The translations under genes were made by a program, and so were the position numbers. A DNA stretch of 12,810 nucleotides from Smithellaceae bacterium (lineage in GTDB: Bacteria; Desulfobacterota; Syntrophia; Syntrophales; Smithellaceae): NCBI GenBank assembly GCA_028704195.1, contig JAQVLL010000018.1, forward strand, positions 1 through 12,810, written 5' to 3'. Shown piece by piece: positions 6,696 through 12,810 of the stretch. The notes below the pieces were generated by a model. That model worked only from the letters and a program-made list of their open reading frames with translations. It was not told the DNA's origin and ran no database searches. Positions within the stretch are counted from its first letter, which is position 1; every line of letters begins with the position of its first letter.

Positions 6696-7694
6696 CTATT
6701 CATGCATCAAGTTCAAAATCACTTTGATCAGTTTATATTTCTCAGATGGCTTGCTTGCGGCAACCATCAAGGTGAGAGCCGCAAGCGCGTTGTCATCGAT
6801 CCGTTTACTACCGTCTTTTCGCAGAAGAATTTTGTTCTTATGCAGAAAGCTTATAAACATTGCCGCCGCGATACGTTTGTTCCCGTCAACAAAACCGTGA
6901 TTTTTAGTTACGAAGTACAACAGGTGTGCAGCCTTTTCTTCCAGGGTCGGGTAGAGGTCTTTACCGTCGAAGGTTTGGTAGATCGCGCCGATTGAGCTTT
7001 TGAAGCTATTGTCTTTTTCGCGGCCGACCAGCGCCGAGTCGTGGAATTTACTTTTCATCGCGGTGATGATCTCCTGCGCATCTTCATAGGTCATCATGAC
7101 CGTTTTCCGCCTGGTACCGCCCGGCATCGACAGACGTTCATGATCATAATCGTCAAGAATACCAAGCCCCCGCGAATATTCAGAAATGATCTGAATAATG
7201 CCCTTTGTTTCGTCGGATATGCTTTCCAGTGCGACAACATTGGAAAGAAGGCTTACAGTTTCCTGCAATTCTTTGATTTTGCCGACCTGCGCCTCAAGCC
7301 TCTTTTGATTGAGCGTGTAGCCTTCCACGAGGTGCTTTCGCAAAACGTTTGTGGCCCAGATGCGGAATTGGGTGCCTCGTTTGGAGTTCACACGATAGCC
7401 TATGGAAATGATGGCGTCCAGATTGTAGAAACGGACCTTTCTATGAACGCTGCGTTTCCCCTCCGTTTGAACTACCGAGGATTCCTCGGTAGTTGCAGAC
7501 TCTTCCAACTCGCGTTCTTTATATATGTTTTTCAGATGCAACCCGATTGTATCGGAATCTTTATCGAAAAGTGCAGACATTTGTTTTTGCGTGAGCCAGA
7601 CAGTCTCCCGCATTAATTTGACTTCCAGATTGTTTTGATAAAGAACAATCTGACCGCCGGAAATATCTTCTATGCTCTTCCCTTTATGCGACAT
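6696..7694 (-). CDS. RhuM-family N-terminal domain fused to a Fic/Doc domain
   Basis: This 332-aa protein has two parts. Residues about 10-135 are a RhuM-type domain (QIVLYQNNLEVKLMRETVWL; the stretch RKVRFYNLDAIISIGYRV; FRIWATNVLRKHL). Residues about 180-330 are a Fic/Doc fold with the core motif HGFVDGNKRIA (H266 to A276). The catalytic histidine and phosphate-binding N-K-R are present. The K in place of the G of HPFxxGNGR puts it nearer Doc than AMPylating Fic proteins, so phosphotransfer to a target such as EF-Tu is more likely than AMP transfer, though this is inference. RhuM-Fic fusions are a known family without a settled function; a toxin or phage-defence role is often proposed. No antitoxin gene is adjacent. 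The start is supported by GAGG about 8 nt upstream. It is convergent with the response regulator and lies between direct repeats, which suggests horizontal arrival. Confidence 0.85.
   Translation of the reverse strand: MSHKGKSIEDISGGQIVLYQNNLEVKLMRETVWLTQKQMSALFDKDSDTIGLHLKNIYKERELEESATTEESSVVQTEGKRSVHRKVRFYNLDAIISIGYRVNSKRGTQFRIWATNVLRKHLVEGYTLNQKRLEAQVGKIKELQETVSLLSNVVALESISDETKGIIQIISEYSRGLGILDDYDHERLSMPGGTRRKTVMMTYEDAQEIITAMKSKFHDSALVGREKDNSFKSSIGAIYQTFDGKDLYPTLEEKAAHLLYFVTKNHGFVDGNKRIAAAMFISFLHKNKILLRKDGSKRIDDNALAALTLMVAASKPSEKYKLIKVILNLMHE
7470..7494. repeat. Perfect 11-bp inverted repeat inside the RhuM coding region
   Basis: AACTACCGAGG (7470-7480) and CCTCGGTAGTT (7484-7494) are exact complements around ATT. 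They encode the segment TTEESSVV of the RhuM-Fic protein (about residues 68-75). The palindrome would form a stable mRNA hairpin or a symmetric protein-binding site. Confidence 0.6.
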
Positions 7695-7822
7695 GGGATG
7701 CGCCTCATGTAAATGATTAATGATGAATGAACTGCGAAAAAATCTTACCTCTTATTGAAAACAATGCAAGAAAAAAAATAGTTTATGGTGGCTAGTGGAT
7801 GAATGAAGAAAAAGATTTCCAC

Positions 7823-7976
7823 GTCCCGATGTCGGGACTTGCAATGACAGGGACATTACCCTGCTCCCGGTCTTGCCACCCTTCAGTGGCGATTACACCC
7901 CTTTGTTCCAGCGAAGTGGAATTGGCATTACATCTTGTCGGACAAAATCCGTCATGGCATCCGGCATTGTTCCGAC
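7823..7976. repeat. Cluster of four short inverted repeats (REP/BIME-like or structured leader)
   Basis: In order: GTCCCGA-TG-TCGGGAC (7823-7838); CAGGG-ACATTA-CCCTG (7848-7863); GCCAC-CCTTCA-GTGGC (7875-7890); and GTCGGA (7937-7942) with TCCGAC (7971-7976). The second is part of the right direct-repeat copy. Such hairpin clusters are typical of dispersed intergenic repeats. An RNA role in the leader of the downstream gene is also possible. Confidence 0.5.
7839..7866 (+). repeat. 28-bp direct repeat, right copy, with internal hairpin
   Basis: This is the second copy of the repeat at 6634-6661, 1205 bp away in the same orientation with two substitutions. One mismatch (A at 7847) shortens the hairpin to CAGGG/CCCTG. 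Together the two copies bracket the RhuM-Fic gene. Confidence 0.7.
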
Positions 7977-8092
7977 GCATAAATAAGACCTCCACCGATA
8001 TTATCTTTTAAATGTCTGTGTTAACCCATTATCGTGTTCAAGTTCCGTATTGGTTGGATACGGCGCGAAAAAGGACGCAGGGAATCCTATCA

Positions 8093-8100
8093 GGGGGAGG
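8093..8100 (+). promoter_or_regulatory. Ribosome binding site that fixes the ACD-GNAT start
   Basis: GGGGGAGG ends 5 nt before the ATG at 8106. The frame is open 24 codons further upstream to an ATG at 8034, but nothing like a ribosome site precedes that codon, and the extra residues are basic and unlike the family. The 8106 start is therefore preferred. Confidence 0.75.
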
Positions 8101-8105
8101 ATATT

Positions 8106-10790
8106 ATGGGACAGGCATTTTCAGAATCACCGAAGGTGGCGTCGGGGAAATTGGTCACCCGGAAGGAACCATCACCCGCGGAAGACAAACTTCTAAAAGA
8201 TGAGTTGGCTGAAATTATCCATCAGGCGGTGCGGGACAATCGCAGCTACCTGATGGAACATGAAAGCAAGGAAATTCTGGAGGGCATGGGCGTTGCAACC
8301 ACGGGTTACCTCATTGCCCGCTCTGAGGACGAAGCGCTGGCCATCTGTGATAAAATCGGATTCCCCGTGGTGATGAAAATCGTGTCGCCGGATGTTGTTC
8401 ACAAAACGGATGCCGGCGGCGTCAAACTCAATCTGATGAGCGCGGAAGACGTACGCAAGGCCTATCGCGACATTCTGGAAATATTCAAGTATCAGCATAT
8501 CGAAGGCGTCGCGGTGCAGCGCATGGCCAAAGCGGGCATTGAAGCCATCATCGGCGTGACGCGTGATCCCAGTTTCGGACCGCTGATCATGTTCGGTCTG
8601 GGCGGCGTGTTTGTCGAAGTCCTGCGCGACGTCTCATTCCGCATTCTGCCGATTACGGCAAAAGACGCCACCCAAATGATCGAAGACATCCGCGGCTCGG
8701 GTATTCTCAAAGGGTATCGGGGTCAGGCCGTCGATCTGGTTTCGCTGCAGCAGCTTCTCTTAAAAATATCTCAACTGGTCGTGGAAAATCCTGAAATTCA
8801 AGAACTGGATCTCAATCCATTGTTTCTGTATCCGGACGGTTATGTCACCGTGGATGCCCGGATGTTCGTCAGTGAACCGGCACAGCATGAAATGGTCACG
8901 GCAACCGGCAAGGAAAGTCTGCGTGATTTCTTTTATCCGCAAAGCATCGCGGTGATCGGCGCCTCCGATGTCGAGGGCAAACTGGGTTTTAACGTTTTCA
9001 AAAATCTGATCTGTCATCATTTTCCGGGTAAACTTTATCCGATCAATCCGGGCAAAGATTCCGTGATGGGCGTCAAGGCCTACAAGTCCATTCTGGATGT
9101 GCCCCAGTCTGTCGATCTGGCCATTGTGATTGTCCCGGCCAAAGCGGTCGAGGCGGCCATTGCTGATTGCTGCATAAAGGGCGTCCGGTTTGTTGTCGTG
9201 GAGGCGGCGGGATTTGCCGAAACAGGCATTGAAGGCAGGGAGACACAGGAAAGGATTCTAAAAATTATCCGCGATCATAACTGCCGCGTCCTGGGACCGA
9301 ATTGTTCCGGGGTCATCAATACACATCACAACATGGTGCAATCCATCGGCCTGCTTTCCGATCTGAAAAAAGGCAATGTCGGCATGGTGGCGCAGGCCGG
9401 TGTTTATGCCGCGGGGATTCTCACGGGATTAAGCAATGTGCTGGATTTCGGTATTGTGGCGACGATCGGCAACAAGATGGATATCAACGAAACGGATATT
9501 CTGGAATACTTGAGCGACGACGATCATATCTCGGTGATCGTCATGTACATGGAAGACATCCGCAGCGGCAAACGATTTGTCGATGTGGCCACCCGGGCGG
9601 CGGTTCGCAAACCCGTGATCGTGCTGAAATCGGGCAGAACGGAAGCCGGCAAGAAAGCCGTATCCTCGCATACCGCGTCGCTGGCCGGCAATGATGAAGT
9701 CAACAGCGCAGCCTTCAAGCAAAGCGGCGTGATCCGGGCCCGGGACAACGAACATCTTTTCGCGCTGACACGCGCTTTTTCCAAACAGCCTGTCCCGAAA
9801 GGCAATGGGGTCCTGGTAATTACTTACACCGGTTCACTGGGTGTTGCGGCCACCGACATGCTGTATCTCTCCGACATGCGCCTGGCCACCCTGGAACCCT
9901 ATTTTCAAACACGCTTGAAAAACGCCCTGCCTGATTATGCCAGTGTCGGCAATCCCATCGATTGTTCTTTCTCCATGACGCCCGAACAAGTGAAAAATCT
10001 TATTGAAATCGGCGTGGAATCAGGCGACGTGCACAGCTTTATCGTGATTATCCAGGGAGAAATCCTGGGCTCCTTTGTGGAGGTCATGAAAAATATCGAC
10101 TACAAGGGAAAGCCGGTTGTCTGCGTTGTGGCCTGCAAGGAATTCATGATCGACGATGTCGTCAAGATGGAGCAGGCCGGCTTTCCTGTTTATTCCACCG
10201 CTGAAATGGCGGCGGAAGTTTTGGGACAGATGTATCACTACGGCGTGAGACGGCAAAGCGCGATGACCGATTCCATCGCGCGTCATCTGACGAAAGATGT
10301 GTTTTCCATGGATAACAATCCCGTGCGCCTTAGGCTGATCAACCCCAAGGACATCAGTCTGTGGACTGATTTTGTGAACGGCTGTTCCCAAAAATCGCTG
10401 TGGTTAAGGTTTTTATCGCCCTTTAGTGCCACGCCGGAACGGGCTGAACGTTTCTGCAACATCAACCCGGAAGAAGAAGTCGCCGTTGTCGCAGAAATGA
10501 AGGTCGGCGATCAATACAAGTTTCTGGGCATTGCGCGTCTGATTAAAAACAAACAGTGCGAAGGCGAAGCGGAATATGCAATCATCATCTCCGATCCCTG
10601 GCAGAACAAATCGCTGGGAATAACCCTGTCCAAACAGTGCATCGAACTGGCCAAAAAAGAAGGCTACAGGACCATTCGCGCGGAAACGATCCAGGAAAAC
10701 TATGCCATGATCCGGATTTTCAGGCGCTGCGATTTCAATCTCGACGGCAAAGATGAAAACATGGTATCATTATCCTTAAATTTGACATGA
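8106..10790 (+). CDS. ADP-forming acyl-CoA synthetase fused to a C-terminal GNAT acetyltransferase (permuted Pat-like protein)
   Basis: This is an 894-aa cytoplasmic protein. Residues about 35-255 form an ATP-grasp domain with H99 in VVHKTDAGGV and GPLIMFGLGG near 158-167. Residues 275-400 are the CoA-binding domain (SIAVIGAS; LYPINPG; VLGPNCSG). Residues about 420-720 are succinyl-CoA-ligase-like, with H522 in SHTASLAG. Residues about 740-892 are a GNAT domain starting VRLRLINPKD. Classical Pat (Salmonella type) has the CoA-binding part first and is described as lacking the synthetase histidine; here the ATP-grasp comes first and both relay histidines are present, so synthetase activity is plausible. 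The GNAT domain keeps a Glu in AEYAIIISD (E823), but its acetyl-CoA loop reads QNKSLG rather than QxxGxG. The upstream ribosome site is strong and the partner GNAT gene follows by 15 bp. Whether it makes acetyl-CoA, acetylates proteins, or both is not known. Confidence 0.9.
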   Translation: MGQAFSESPKVASGKLVTRKEPSPAEDKLLKDELAEIIHQAVRDNRSYLMEHESKEILEGMGVATTGYLIARSEDEALAICDKIGFPVVMKIVSPDVVHKTDAGGVKLNLMSAEDVRKAYRDILEIFKYQHIEGVAVQRMAKAGIEAIIGVTRDPSFGPLIMFGLGGVFVEVLRDVSFRILPITAKDATQMIEDIRGSGILKGYRGQAVDLVSLQQLLLKISQLVVENPEIQELDLNPLFLYPDGYVTVDARMFVSEPAQHEMVTATGKESLRDFFYPQSIAVIGASDVEGKLGFNVFKNLICHHFPGKLYPINPGKDSVMGVKAYKSILDVPQSVDLAIVIVPAKAVEAAIADCCIKGVRFVVVEAAGFAETGIEGRETQERILKIIRDHNCRVLGPNCSGVINTHHNMVQSIGLLSDLKKGNVGMVAQAGVYAAGILTGLSNVLDFGIVATIGNKMDINETDILEYLSDDDHISVIVMYMEDIRSGKRFVDVATRAAVRKPVIVLKSGRTEAGKKAVSSHTASLAGNDEVNSAAFKQSGVIRARDNEHLFALTRAFSKQPVPKGNGVLVITYTGSLGVAATDMLYLSDMRLATLEPYFQTRLKNALPDYASVGNPIDCSFSMTPEQVKNLIEIGVESGDVHSFIVIIQGEILGSFVEVMKNIDYKGKPVVCVVACKEFMIDDVVKMEQAGFPVYSTAEMAAEVLGQMYHYGVRRQSAMTDSIARHLTKDVFSMDNNPVRLRLINPKDISLWTDFVNGCSQKSLWLRFLSPFSATPERAERFCNINPEEEVAVVAEMKVGDQYKFLGIARLIKNKQCEGEAEYAIIISDPWQNKSLGITLSKQCIELAKKEGYRTIRAETIQENYAMIRIFRRCDFNLDGKDENMVSLSLNLT

Positions 10791-10805
10791 ATCGGAGAGA
10801 AAAAC

Positions 10806-11345
10806 GTGTCAGCCATATGTCATGAAGATTATCCCGCCGAATATGAAAGTCGGCTTACACTAAAAAACGGGAAAGAGGTCCTGATCAGGCCCGTCACACA
10901 TACGGACGAAAGCCTCATTATTGATCTCTCCCGCAGGCTTTCTGCCGAATCACTCTATCTGCGTTTTTTAAGGCCCGTCAGCGCACTTTCCAAAGATTTC
11001 CTTTTTCAACTCACGCATCTCGATTATGATAAAAATTTTGCGCTGGCCGGTGTGGTTCGGGAAAACGGGAAAGATGCGATCATTGGCGTTGCCCGTTATG
11101 GCTATGATCCTGATGACGAGATCACCGACTTCGCAGTTTCGGTGCGCGATGACTGGCAGCGCTGTGGGCTCGGCAAATCATTGCTGTTAAAAATCTTCGC
11201 CATCGGCAGGGAGCATGGCATCACCCGGTTCGTGTCCATCATCGATTCGACAAACCATAGGATGAAGAATGCTCTCAGGAACCTCGGATACGAGGTGCAG
11301 TATTCTTATGAGAATGGTTCTACCCAGGTCGAGGTTTTCGTTTGA
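10806..11345 (+). CDS. Stand-alone Pat-like GNAT N-acetyltransferase
   Basis: This 179-aa protein is one GNAT domain. RPVTHTDESLIIDLSRRLS and SLYLRFLRPVSA (about 28-60) match the start of the GNAT domain of Pat-type protein acetyltransferases. The acetyl-CoA pyrophosphate loop is canonical, QRCGLG (118-123), preceded by TDFAVSVRDDW. The position where Pat proteins have the general-base Glu (AE-F/Y-A) appears to be D108. It uses a GTG start, supported by GGAGAGA at 10794-10800 and a 15-bp gap from the ACD-GNAT stop; no in-frame ATG lies nearby. It is almost certainly cotranscribed with the fusion gene. The probable substrate is a protein lysine, with the neighbouring Acs an obvious candidate, though small-molecule acetylation cannot be excluded. 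Confidence 0.88.
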   Translation: MSAICHEDYPAEYESRLTLKNGKEVLIRPVTHTDESLIIDLSRRLSAESLYLRFLRPVSALSKDFLFQLTHLDYDKNFALAGVVRENGKDAIIGVARYGYDPDDEITDFAVSVRDDWQRCGLGKSLLLKIFAIGREHGITRFVSIIDSTNHRMKNALRNLGYEVQYSYENGSTQVEVFV

Positions 11346-11357
11346 ATGTCAAAAAGG

Positions 11358-11393
11358 AAATGCCGTCTCCCGGTTTTCCGGGAAACGGCATTT
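11358..11393 (-). terminator. Rho-independent terminator for acs (possibly bidirectional)
   Basis: AAATGCCGT (11358-11366) pairs with ACGGCATTT (11385-11393), and CCCGG (11369-11373) with CCGGG (11378-11382) around a TTTT loop, with 2-nt internal mismatches. On the minus strand the stem is followed by CCTTTTTGAC, a fair T-tract, so it chiefly ends the acs transcript. It starts 13 bp past the GNAT stop codon on the plus strand and may also protect that mRNA. Confidence 0.75.
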
Positions 11394-11409
11394 GGAGGAG
11401 GGACTTCAC

Positions 11410-11442
11410 AATGTCGGAGACGATTGCTACCGTCTCCACATT
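11410..11442. repeat. Second hairpin between the convergent GNAT and acs genes
   Basis: AATGT (11410-11414) and GGAGACG (11416-11422) pair with CGTCTCC (11431-11437) and ACATT (11438-11442), with one bulged C and an 8-nt loop. It lies between the acs stop codon and the terminator at 11358-11393, forming a tandem hairpin arrangement. Confidence 0.55.
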
Positions 11443-11451
11443 GAAGGGGTG

Positions 11452-12810
11452 TTAACCTAATTTCTTTCTGTTCTCGACCAAATCATCGACCACGGCCGGA
11501 TCAGCCAGGGTGGACGTGTCACCGAAGTCACCAAACGTTTTAGCGGCAACGTTTCTCAAAACACGGCGCATAATCTTGCCGGATCTGGTTTTGGGAAGAC
11601 CATCCGCCCATTGAATCTGGTCGGGCGATGCGATCGGGCCGACAACCTTCCGGACATGGGCAACCAGCGCTTTTTTCAAATCGTCAGTCTTGGCCACATT
11701 ATTATTCAGGGTAACATAAGCGAAGATGCCCTGACCCTTGATGTCATGGGGGAAGCCGACAACCGCCGCTTCCGCGACATCAGCATGAGACGTAAGGGCC
11801 GCTTCCACTTCCGCGGTGCCCAGCCGGTGACCCGAAACATTGATAACGTCATCGACACGGCCGGTGATTTTGTAATCACCGTCTGCATCGCGTTCCGCGC
11901 CGTCGCCGGAGAAGTAAGTGCCGGGGAACTGAGAGAAGTAATTCTCGACAAACCGGCCATCTTTGTCATCCCACAAACCGCGGGCGATGCCGGGCCATGA
12001 ATTTTTAATACACAGAGCGCCTTTGCCAACGCCCTTGATTTCTTTTCCTTCTTCATCCATCAAAACCGGAACAACGCCGAAGAACGGAACCATGGCTTTG
12101 GCGGGTTTGATGTCGATTGCGCCGGGCAGAGGCAGAATCATATGTCCGCCTGTTTCGGTCTGCCACCAGGTATCTGAAATTGTACAGCGGCTTCCGCCGA
12201 TCTTGTTATAATACCACCACCAAGCTTCGGGATTGAGCGGTTCACCGACCGAACCCAGAACGCGCAGTGAAGAAATATCATGTGCATCGACCCATTTGTC
12301 GCCTTCCTTGGCGATGGAGCGGATCGCAGTGGGGGCAGTATAGAAGTTATTGACGTTGTATTTCTCGACAACGGCCCAGAACCGGCCAAAGTCAGGATAG
12401 TTGGGAACGCCCTCGAAAAGAATGCTGGAGTGCCCGTTGCACAGAGGGCCGTAAACGATGTAGCTGTGTCCGGTGACCCAGCCGATGTCGGCGGTGCACC
12501 AGTATGTATCGTCTTCCCGGACGTCAAATGCGAGCTGCTGGGTCATGGAGGCATAAAGCAGATAACCGGCCTGGGTATGCACAACGCCCTTGGGCTGTCC
12601 GGTTGAACCGGATGTATAAAGGATGAACAGTGGATCTTCCGCGTCCATTTCTTCGGGTTTGCAATAACGGTCCGCTTTGGCCATCAAATCTTCATACCAG
12701 ATGTCACGGCCTTCCTTCATGGCGACTTCCGTTCCGGTGCGTTTCACGACAACCATCGTTTTTACGCCGGGGCACTGGTCAACGGCTTTGTCGCATGTGG
12801 CTTTCTGGGG
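11452..12810 (-). CDS. acs: Acetyl-CoA synthetase, AMP-forming (partial, N-terminus beyond right edge)
   Basis: The C-terminal 452 residues of Acs are visible, and the frame continues to the edge. About 200 N-terminal residues are missing, judged by the roughly 650-aa family length; the Met at 12756 is internal. The enzyme makes acetyl-CoA from acetate, CoA and ATP through acetyl-AMP and can run in reverse. Motifs: P-loop YTSGSTGQPKG (residues about 65-75 of the fragment); SDTWWQTETGG, whose Trp pair limits the pocket to short acids such as acetate; YFSGDGAERDADGDYKITGR hinge region; and GLPKTRSGKIMRR. The Lys of SGK (codon at 11575-11577) is the catalytic lysine that Pat-type acetyltransferases acetylate. 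In Syntrophus, Acs has been reported to form ATP from acetyl-CoA, AMP and PPi, a reverse use that would fit this gene set. It ends in a terminator and converges on the GNAT genes. Confidence 0.95.
   Translation of the reverse strand, partial: PQKATCDKAVDQCPGVKTMVVVKRTGTEVAMKEGRDIWYEDLMAKADRYCKPEEMDAEDPLFILYTSGSTGQPKGVVHTQAGYLLYASMTQQLAFDVREDDTYWCTADIGWVTGHSYIVYGPLCNGHSSILFEGVPNYPDFGRFWAVVEKYNVNNFYTAPTAIRSIAKEGDKWVDAHDISSLRVLGSVGEPLNPEAWWWYYNKIGGSRCTISDTWWQTETGGHMILPLPGAIDIKPAKAMVPFFGVVPVLMDEEGKEIKGVGKGALCIKNSWPGIARGLWDDKDGRFVENYFSQFPGTYFSGDGAERDADGDYKITGRVDDVINVSGHRLGTAEVEAALTSHADVAEAAVVGFPHDIKGQGIFAYVTLNNNVAKTDDLKKALVAHVRKVVGPIASPDQIQWADGLPKTRSGKIMRRVLRNVAAKTFGDFGDTSTLADPAVVDDLVENRKKLG

Larger units (their letters stand above)
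7695..8105. other. Gene-free stretch rich in inverted repeats
   Basis: No credible gene lies in these 411 bp. The left end is the AT-rich upstream region of the RhuM-Fic gene, with a run of eight A at 7771-7778. From 7823 to 7976 there are four successive stem-capable inverted repeats. The right end is the leader of the ACD-GNAT gene; no good sigma-70 or sigma-54 promoter could be picked out there. Small open frames on both strands here have repeat-like composition and no ribosome sites. Confidence 0.6.

Noticed and set aside
7923..7975. TGGCAT-type sequences resembling a sigma-54 promoter
   Set aside because: The -12 element reads TTGT with the GC missing or off by one base in both candidates.
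7792..8011. Small open frames of 67 and 70 codons on both strands
   Set aside because: They overlap the inverted-repeat cluster, have repeat-like composition and lack ribosome sites; more likely non-coding repeat DNA.
8034..8105. Upstream ATG start for the ACD-GNAT protein
   Set aside because: It has no ribosome site, while GGGGGAGG is correctly placed before the ATG at 8106.
11452..12756. Treating the acs fragment as a complete 434-aa protein
   Set aside because: The frame stays open and Acs-like (PQKATCDKAVDQCPGVK) to the window edge, so the true start lies outside.
1..12810. CRISPR arrays, tRNA genes, complete insertion sequences
   Set aside because: No regularly spaced repeats, cloverleaf-capable sequence or transposase coding region was found on either strand.

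Overview
The window looks like a chromosomal segment of an anaerobic, syntrophic-type deltaproteobacterium (Desulfobacterota, possibly Syntrophales-like). This is inferred from gene content: an acyl-CoA dehydrogenase start, two fused ADP-forming acyl-CoA synthetases and an AMP-forming acetyl-CoA synthetase. No rRNA or other marker fixes the taxonomy. No tRNA, rRNA, CRISPR array or complete insertion sequence is visible.

Layout, left to right. (1) The first 45 codons of an acyl-CoA dehydrogenase (minus strand) leave the left edge. A good sigma-70 promoter with a 15-bp palindrome over its -35 box precedes them. (2) A 724-aa ADP-forming acyl-CoA synthetase (minus) has its ATP-grasp (beta) half before its CoA-binding (alpha) half. 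(3) A divergent control region follows, with a near-consensus promoter reading right into a two-gene NfeD/SPFH (stomatin-like) membrane operon, which ends in a GC-rich hairpin. (4) A two-gene signalling operon encodes a soluble PAS-PAS HisKA_3 histidine kinase and a NarL/FixJ response regulator. (5) A minus-strand RhuM-Fic/Doc fusion gene lies between two 28-bp imperfect direct repeats that each contain a hairpin; it looks like an accessory insertion. (6) A roughly 400-bp gene-free stretch is full of short inverted repeats. (7) An 894-aa protein fuses a beta-first ADP-forming acyl-CoA synthetase to a C-terminal GNAT acetyltransferase (Pat-like, but permuted and with both phospho-relay histidines present). 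A GTG-started stand-alone Pat-like GNAT follows 15 bp downstream. (8) Two tandem hairpins separate these genes from the convergent acs gene (AMP-forming acetyl-CoA synthetase), which runs off the right edge.

How the genes may work together: the theme is acyl-CoA/acetyl-CoA to acid plus ATP interconversion. Two ADP-forming synthetases and Acs give ADP- and AMP/PPi-linked routes. In well-studied bacteria, Pat-type GNATs acetylate the Acs lysine in the PK-RSGK motif and switch Acs off. That motif is intact here and two Pat-like GNAT modules are encoded next door, so a local post-translational control circuit is plausible. The most unusual object is the ACD-GNAT fusion, which may be both a synthetase (its substrate or product being acetyl-CoA) and a protein acetyltransferase. 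Its GNAT loop and that of the stand-alone GNAT show complementary departures from the usual motif.
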